Assembly: GCA_001586965.3 (NCBI GenBank)
Contig: LUCW03000239.1
Span: 90,001 to 115,000, forward strand
Origin: Sphaeroforma sirkka
Lineage: Eukaryota; Opisthokonta; Ichthyosporea; Ichthyophonida
Direction: 5' to 3'
DNA: 25,000 nucleotides
In this document: positions 8,425 through 25,000 of the stretch, piece by piece
How the letters are laid out: every line of letters starts with the position of its first letter
How positions within the stretch are numbered: position 1 is the first letter of the stretch
Notes under the pieces: model-generated
What the model saw: only the letters and a program-made list of their open reading frames with translations
Database searches by the model: none
What the model was told of the DNA's origin: nothing
Program-made: the position numbers and the translations under genes

Positions 8425-8538
8425 TGTAGAAATACGGCCTCCGGTCAGTCTAAAATATCAAGATCAATTGAGATAAATACATTGGTTTTTATTTGTATTT
8501 TAAATAATTTAATACAAGCTCTTTTTCCAATATTTCCA
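8425..8538 (+). repeat. 3' LTR (114 bp)
   Basis: It begins TGTAGAAATACGGCC and ends TATTTCCA, about 98% identical to the 5' LTR by eye. No clear polypurine tract lies just upstream (the sequence there is TTCTGAACAC), which is unusual for a complete element. Confidence 0.85.
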
Positions 8539-11500
8539 AAGTGTTCTAAATTCAGTTTGATGGCTCCAATAGCCTGAGTATTTGGTATGACTCATCTACT
8601 TGGACCTATTTGAGACATTAGTAGATGTAGGATATTATAAACTAAATTTTATAATCTCCGAACTACTACTTATAGATTTTAGTCCTCCCGCCAATCTCCA
8701 AAATCCAATAAGTCTTTTTCTTTTTTTAACTTTTCTTCAGATGGAACTTTATTTATATCAGCTAATGTATTAACGTGACTTACGTTATTATGTCTATCTA
8801 CAAATTAGGCATGTGGTCATGAACACTTAGTACTTCTAGTGAAAATTATTCAATAAAGAACAGCTAGAGGTACGCCCTGTGTGATCGAGGATATTTAGGC
8901 TCTTAACAAGAGGCAGTCCCGATCATTCTTACACAAGCTATCACTGCTAAATCCTAACTGACTAAATTGTATTTTAGTTTAATATAGTTTGAAACCTAGT
9001 AATTTCCATCGAAGTTCACAACACCAAGCTTAATCAACATGTTTGATACACCTTCTTTGACTGTTAATGGCACACAACTATAAGTTGCAACAACTTTGGT
9101 GTATAGTACATGTAGGATGCATTTAATTTTATGGAATGGTCCTACTGCTCGAAAAGTGTAAAGATCACACCATATACGTTTTGCATAACCAAGTGGCACT
9201 CTCCGACGCTTTTAGCGTCTGTGATCTGTACCTCCTTTTCTGTTGCTTCTTGCTGTTCAGGCCCGTCTAGTGGCTTCAAAAATTGGATAAAGTGACATCT
9301 GTTGCGGTCAAAACAGTATGCAGTGATCGATTAACATGTTTGTCGATTCAGAGTAACAACAGGAGCAAATTTAATATTACCCATCAGCTGCACAGTACAA
9401 GACCAACGAATAGTTGAATCAGAAGTAACAGGGCGACCTCCCTTTTTCACACGAGAATTAGATTACTGAATTCAATTGTAGTAAGGTTACTAGATTTGAG
9501 AATATATTAGGTGCAAGCTAGTGTGTAAGTGGGCAATCTATATTATGGCCTGGGGCACGCAATTTACCAGTTTCATGTGTTGCTCTGGCTTACTAGACAT
9601 TTTCTGCGCACATCAAGCGGTGGTGGATTAGGAATAATATTATTTATTTCAAAAATGACAAGTATGTATGTTACAATGTATGAACATATAGTATGGTTCT
9701 CATAGTCGCTGTAGTGGTTCAGGAAAGATTGATGGGAAGAAGTGGTCAGTAAATTCCCGTTTGAAGCTTGGGCCAAGTGAGTCGACAATGGAAGATATGC
9801 GCTGAGTCAATTTGGGCCGGTGTTGACAAAACACTGTTACCGTTGAATGTTCCATATATTCGCTTGCTGACCTACTAAGTAGAGTACCCCACCTCTGTGG
9901 TACGGATCGGGTCTGCGTCGTAGATTAGGCATCCAAGAAATTGCTCTTATTTTAAATGTACACTGAAACTCCCCTTATGAACTTTCTCGTGGAGTTCTCT
10001 TTTGGTCATAAAAGTGTGTACGTTCATTAACCTGACTTTCGCACATAAAAGGCCTCTTTAAGTATTTTGTAGCTATTGTGGAAGTGTCATATACCCCTTC
10101 CTTATTCGCGCAAGTACATCAGAGCCATTTTGATATCTACGATCGCCATAGCATCTAGATCTTCACAATTTCTATACCGCGATTGGGATAGTTATCCTAC
10201 ACGTGCTTTCAATGCCTGCACTGCAAATTTGAACGGATTTGTCACTCCTTCTCACATGGCACTCGCAATGGTGCATCTTTCTTTGTTTAAATTTTTGAGA
10301 GTATAAAAGTTGTATTACTGTGTATCTGGTAACCAGTACAATAAATTATCCTACACGAATCATTGACTTGTGCTATTAGTGCATACCTGTATTCTTATGT
10401 GTAGTACAAAAATGATGGTTATACCCGTCGATATGCATCTAATGGTTTTCATGTATGAAAAGTTCCATCCATAGCAGAGTGTTGTCGCTCGATATTATGA
10501 CGGCATAACAAAAAAGAAATCGCCCATTAGCTGGTTTTATGGTCGATGCTGCGCTTCTACTTTGATAATCATGACAGATTATATACACGAAAAGTCAAAA
10601 CACGCATGTAGTTTTGGTGTTCACGTCTGAGTGCTAATATATAGAATCGTGGGCAATGATAAAAGACCACTTGAATCGCATAGTGTTCCGTTTTACTGTG
10701 CAAATTGCTAATTCGAACGGCTGCGTCTGTCAAAGTATTCAGTTTCCGGTTTTAATATGTCGTATATGACTATCCCACGCTTACGTAGGACAGCAGTGTT
10801 TCTCCTAATGGAACTGACATGATTAGACCGAATTTCTGCAGCAAAGCAGCACTTCATCAATCAAATTTGTAGTCAACGTTTAAAATATAACAATGGCTTC
10901 ATCATGTTGTTCCTCTAAAGTACTGTATGAGTTTACTGAAAGGCCAAACCCACAGCAGGCACCAGTCTTTGTGTTGAAACTCGTGGACAGTTGTAGCCGG
11001 CTTTACACATCAGACAACCGATATATTGCTCTTCTTTGCGAGAACACACGTGAAATCACTGTTTAAATGTATGTGTATGCCATCCAGGTATAAGTTAGAG
11101 TTGGTTAGGTGCCACTTATGGGCGCGTTCCATATGCGCTTCTTTTTCCTTCAGAAATTTCGACACTTATGCCGACCTGTATATTTGGTTCGATTGGTCTA
11201 GAACTCTGTACTGGTAGATTCGCGTCTACGTGCGTTGGCTTGATTGATCTTAATCACACAGAGCATACAAATTAAAATGAAATTTAACCCGATGCTAGAT
11301 TTGTTCGATTATCGTTCAATCCAGCATTGATATAGTTTTATTCACTTCAAAATATCATCTGGGGGCAAGTAATGTTTTTCTGCATAAAAATCAAGCGTGT
11401 ATCGGATAGCATTTTGCGCTTCTATCTGATAGTAACTTAACAACTACGGACCCGTCCACATAACCACCATAATATTATTTTAAAATAGGTTTACAATTGG

Positions 11501-13097
11501 TCGTTTATCTAGGCTTATCGTAAGTGGCTGAAAAGGCTCTCGTTCTCTCGTTTCCAGCATCTATAAGCAAAAAATCGTGTTTTTTTATATAAAAACATTA
11601 TAAAAGGAATACATTTCATTACAGATCATTGTTGACGTGTAGCAATCTCTATTTTGCGCTCTGCGTTGTTCGAAATTTGAATCATTCAGAAGGCAATTGA
11701 GCTTGGAATTGATGTATTCAATTTGTTTCAATACCACCCTATAACACTCGAGGAAGAGTCTCGGTTCGTAATTTTACGTACAAGATTGCATATCTATTCA
11801 AACATGAGACTGAAAAGTCCGCGACATCCGGACGACACAATGGACGCCTGCATAATTTAAATCATATGGTCGAGACATCTCAAACAACCCTTCTGATGGC
11901 TGCAGCTACGCGTCATAAATCTTTGTATTCTCATGAGGTCAAAGATATGTAGTGCAACGTTTGATACCGCCCTTGGAATATAACGTCATAGCGCGGCCGG
12001 ATACTAAATAGTCGTAGACAATTCCGGTGCAAATTGAACTTCTATGTTAAAAAAAAATGCCGAGATATTCACTTTTAACCGCAACGAAATTGAGGATGTC
12101 TAGTGCTAAAACTTCGTCTGCCTACCATTGGTACCTATAGTATGCAAATCCCACTGAAGTTTTAATACTCAGTTCATTCGCATCATCGTCGCTTGGTTCC
12201 GAATATGATGAGCTATCCCAAGGTTTCCAAAGTCTCACCGAAGTGGGACATATGCTCTAATTAGCGGGTTTCTAAGTACCTCGTTGCCTTTGGGTTAGAC
12301 CCAGTCACTTTCAAACTACTCTCGAACGCGTAGAAACTAGCACTGGGTATCACAAGTACCTTGTGTGAACATTCCAACGAGATCAATCGAGAAAAAGCCA
12401 AGTGTTCTAGATTTTTTTGCCCTAGTCCACAGTTCAGCGTTCGTGTAGGAAAAGCATCTGACTGCCTGTGTAGCTATTTTCCACTGTTGACATGTTTTAT
12501 GCCACCCTTCGAATAAACCACTATATCTGCATTCTTGTTTGTCTGAGACCACTCTGTACTGGATGCTTACATTGTTTTATGACAAGATTAGTATCGGATA
12601 TATATAATCCATCGCGGAAGCAACCCGATACTTGGATCACAAATTACAAGCAAGGTTCTTTACAGTGATCACAATCAAAATTGAATCATTTGAATTTAAT
12701 CATTTAACCGAGGCTGTTCTTCGACTACGTAATCTGTTTTATTATAGAAGCGGAGAAGTCGCCATACTAATCATTGCTCTGAATCAGACATGTACGTACT
12801 CATTGATCATCGTGTTTACGGTAGTGTTCTTTTGAACCCATTTCTCGCGTTGCAAAGCTGACTAAAGACCCTATATCTATTCTTACTATTGTCGCGTTAA
12901 TCGCACAAAGTCTGCCTTCATGTCGAACTGATAGAGAAACTGTTATCCCAAAACTAAGATCGGTGTCGTGCTCTTGTACGTATGTGCATAGTTTCTATTT
13001 TCAATGACATGTCCATATATATGTGATTACGTTCACAATTATAGTTCACACGTATTTGTATGCTATGTCGTTCTGAATAAGGGATACTAAAAATTTA
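8539..13097. other. Long intergenic region without a recognised gene
   Basis: About 4.5 kb of AT-rich, low-coding sequence between the retrotransposon and the 3' end of the SETD6-like gene. Both strands were read. Open frames are short (up to about 75 codons) and lack motifs, conserved blocks or consistent splice sites. No RNA gene, tandem repeat or further mobile element was recognised. Confidence 0.6.

Positions 13098-13099
<2 letters not shown>
13094..13099 (-). terminator. Candidate AATAAA polyadenylation signal overlapping the SETD6-like stop codon
   Basis: On the minus strand the end of the gene reads TAATAAA. The TAA stop (13100-13098) and an AATAAA hexamer (13099-13094) share bases. 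This would imply a very short 3' UTR. It may be chance in AT-rich DNA. Confidence 0.4.
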
Positions 13100-22763
<9,664 letters not shown>

Positions 22764-22880
22764 TTGAAATTTTTCAATATATCGTCAGATAGCCAATATA
22801 ATACATTCTTCAGTATTACCATATACAGTGTATATTTATACACAAACACAAGCACTCGCAATGTTCCTCCGACATCTCTA

Positions 22881-22972
<92 letters not shown>

Positions 22973-23051
22973 TTGTATGAATGTATGTATGTATGTATGT
23001 ATGTATGTATGTATGTATATATGTATATAGGTATGTATGTATGTTTGTATG

Positions 23052-23134
<83 letters not shown>

Positions 23135-24201
23135 CAAAAGTGGTATTTGAAAAGTACGCCACCATATTAATCAATATATTGTGGGCAATCAACTCGAAAT
23201 GTTTACCGTAAGTGCAGACTCGTCCCACCAGACTCCATTCTCACACATCCACAACGAGAAAGCCTCTAATTTACCATCCATTGTGTTTGACGTACGTAAG
23301 CACAAACTTCTATGTCGTGTTGTACAACTGGTATGAAAGGACATCAATGCACATACCGAGGCTGTGGACTAGACTAAAAACGCAGCAATAAGTTGCACGT
23401 GAATGCAAAACCCAAAACTCAGGAAAATCGTTCGCCATGGATTTTTTTTTCAATATTTCTTTCATCAATTTTTAGGAGGCTATGTATGATTTAGCATAGT
23501 ACGTATCCTTCATTTTTACTTGGAAGTCTATTTATGTGCATAATTTAGAGGACAGGCTATGATTGCCGCTATGCTCTATGATTTTTAGAATCACTAAAAA
23601 TATTTTTAAAACAATACACAAGTAATGATTGGTTGCGTTTAACCGAACACTTTCACCTTATGGAGCGTATTTATAAGAATCCTACGGAAATATTTCTAGT
23701 TTTTGTTGTATATTTTAAAATTAAACTACATATTCTTTGTCGTATATATATTTATCACCTCTTCGTGTGGCTACATCTCTCGCAGACTCGCGATATTGCA
23801 GAAGCCTGAAAGTAAAATGAGGATTCAAAATAGTCGTCTAAAATTAGGTCTGTATGTTTTTATTTTAACTTTTTTTTAAATTTCGAAAGAAAGTATGTGG
23901 GTTTTTTTTGGGCGAAATATACCAAAGTGATCCCTCCAGACTCCAGACTCCAGACTGTCAAGTCTCAAGTCCCAACTCCTACTAAAAATTCAGCCAAAAA
24001 ACATCACAACACAACAACAATCATTTGCTGCTTTTTCCATAAGACTATATTATTCAAAAAGTGACATACTACTGTAGATGTAAAAACCATCTGTAATAGC
24101 ACAAGCACAACTACTCAACAGATATCAGAGATTTCCTTCGATCCTTATAGTCTATAGATACTCAACTAGACTCTATATACAAGCATTTACAATCGTATAT
24201 A
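22764..24201. promoter_or_regulatory. Divergent intergenic region between the SETD6-like gene and a kinase gene
   Basis: About 1.4 kb separates two start codons pointing away from each other. It must hold both promoters unless there are untranslated 5' exons elsewhere. It contains the large microsatellite at 22880-23131 and a three-copy heptamer CCAGACT at 23936-23956. No convincing TATA box or other promoter element was identified. Confidence 0.5.
22880..23131. repeat. (TA)n - (ATGT)n - (TA)n microsatellite between divergent genes
   Basis: Two long TA tracts flank an ATGT tract at about 22975-23055. It lies just upstream of the SETD6-like start codon, in the region shared with the divergent kinase gene. 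Confidence 0.97.
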
Positions 24202-24285
24202 ATGGCGGCTAATGCAGATCTGTCGGATCTCCTCGTTCATGGGGAGTTGGAGGACCGGTTCACTGTCGGCAAAGTCTTGGGACAG
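24202..24285 (+). CDS. First coding exon of a protein kinase (partial; rest beyond window)
   Basis: ATG at 24202 opens 28 codons ending at GTAAGT (24286), phase 0. The end of the exon (LEDRFTVGKVLGQ) is the start of a eukaryotic protein kinase domain: strand beta-1 and the first Gly of the GxGxxG ATP-binding loop. The exon junction splits the loop after Gly-Gln, and the next Gly would open exon 2. The 20 residues before it (MAANADLSDLLVHGE) show no targeting signal. A Ser/Thr kinase of the CAMK/AGC-like type is plausible but the subfamily cannot be told. The intron contains the 24696-24865 microsatellite, and no second exon is recognised before the window ends. Confidence 0.68.
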
Positions 24286-24693
24286 GTAAGTGTACAGTCT
24301 GCGTTTATTCATCCTGTGTGTGTTTTTCCAAGTCTATTAGTAGGCTTTCAACCCTGCTATATACGTGTGCATAGCTACAAATATTTCGAAAGATGGGTTG
24401 CATGAGTTAAGGTTAGAATTCTAAATTAGAATGTATCGCATCAAAGTGACTTCGAAAAACAAATTCATATTTTAGACGTGATTTTAATGCAGTTGAGCTA
24501 GAAAGATCTACGCGGTAGTATGATTATATTCTTAAATCGGTTTTCCAAATGTCCATAGTAGTCGTACTCAACAAATTCTGCGACACACGAAACATTGAAG
24601 CTGTGATTATTTATCTGAGCCTTTTAGTGCTTGAGGTTACTATTTCGACTAGCACGTTTAAGCGTATTTGCAATATCAATCAAAATATGTGCG

Positions 24694-24782
<89 letters not shown>

Positions 24783-24807
24783 ATATATGTATGTATGTGT
24801 GTATATA

Positions 24808-24868
<61 letters not shown>

Positions 24869-25000
24869 CAGTAAAAAAAGCGGACACAACGACATCACCA
24901 ACACTGAGAATGTCACAAATTTATACGGAAAGAATTATTGACATAGACATACTAAAAAGAGCGTTTCCTGATAAAGCGCGATTATAAAATACTGACAATA
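24286..25000 (+). other. First intron of the kinase gene (3' end outside window)
   Basis: It starts GTAAGTG and shows no later stretch encoding the expected rest of the ATP loop. It contains a large TA/TATG microsatellite. Confidence 0.55.
24696..24865. repeat. (TA)n - (TATG)n - (TA)n microsatellite
   Basis: TA tracts flank a TATG/GTAT core near 24757-24800. It lies in the first intron of the kinase gene, in the same layout as the tract at 22880. Confidence 0.97.

Larger units (their letters stand above)
2712..8538 (+). mobile_element. Ty3/gypsy-like LTR retrotransposon, decayed, with a methyltransferase-like domain
   Basis: The element is bounded by 113/114-bp direct repeats that start with TG and end with CA. 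Between them, in order, are Gag (two overlapping frames), an aspartic protease, reverse transcriptase, RNase H, a Dam-methyltransferase-like domain and an HHCC integrase N-terminal domain. The PR-RT-RH-IN order and the RT sequence indicate the Ty3/gypsy class. Lesions are an in-frame TGA between Gag and Pol (4873), TAA in RT (6076), a frameshift near 6615, TAG at 6765, and loss of most of the integrase catalytic core. The first Gag ATG lies 17 bp after the 5' LTR, leaving no room for a usual tRNA primer site and leader. No matching target-site duplication was found at the edges (ACGCA before, AAGTG after). Confidence 0.85.

Overview
This is eukaryotic nuclear DNA. It has spliced genes with GT-AG introns, long (TA)n, (CA)n and (GTAT)n microsatellites, degenerate TTTAGGG telomere-type motifs and an LTR retrotransposon. 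The organism cannot be named from the sequence. Small exons in a very intron-rich gene, plus BTAF1/Mot1 and SETD6-like genes, suit an intron-rich protist; a unicellular relative of animals or fungi is one guess among several.

Layout. (1) 46-720, + strand: the last two coding exons of a BTAF1/Mot1-type SNF2 ATPase that removes TBP from promoters. (2) 721-2711: no gene; diverged repeats and a small inverted-repeat structure. (3) 2712-8538: a Ty3/gypsy-like element with very short (about 113 bp), nearly identical LTRs. It encodes Gag, protease, reverse transcriptase, RNase H, a Dam-methyltransferase-like domain and the zinc-binding start of an integrase. The coding region is broken by in-frame stops and frameshifts, and most of the integrase catalytic core is missing. 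(4) 8539-13097: about 4.5 kb with no recognisable gene. (5) 22763-13098, - strand: one gene of about 9.7 kb, assembled here from 12-13 small exons whose phases all agree. It encodes a SETD6/RKM4-like protein-lysine methyltransferase (SET domain plus Rubisco-LSMT-type substrate-binding domain). Its introns carry most of the microsatellites in the window. (6) 24202 onward, + strand: the first coding exon of a protein kinase, in a head-to-head arrangement with the SETD6-like gene; its intron runs off the window.

The most unusual signal is in the SETD6-like gene. Three of its splice junctions lie inside short tandem repeats: a 57-bp unit at the acceptor of exon 7, a 66/67-bp unit at the acceptor of exon 5, and a diverged 113-bp unit at the donor of exon 8. 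The duplicated copies mostly keep a usable AG or GT, so each junction is followed or preceded by a ladder of decoy splice sites. Some would give an in-frame insertion, others a premature stop. The predicted enzyme also has Phe where the SETD6 family normally has its catalytic Tyr (NTFG instead of NTYG). All calls rest on reading the sequence; no searches were run.
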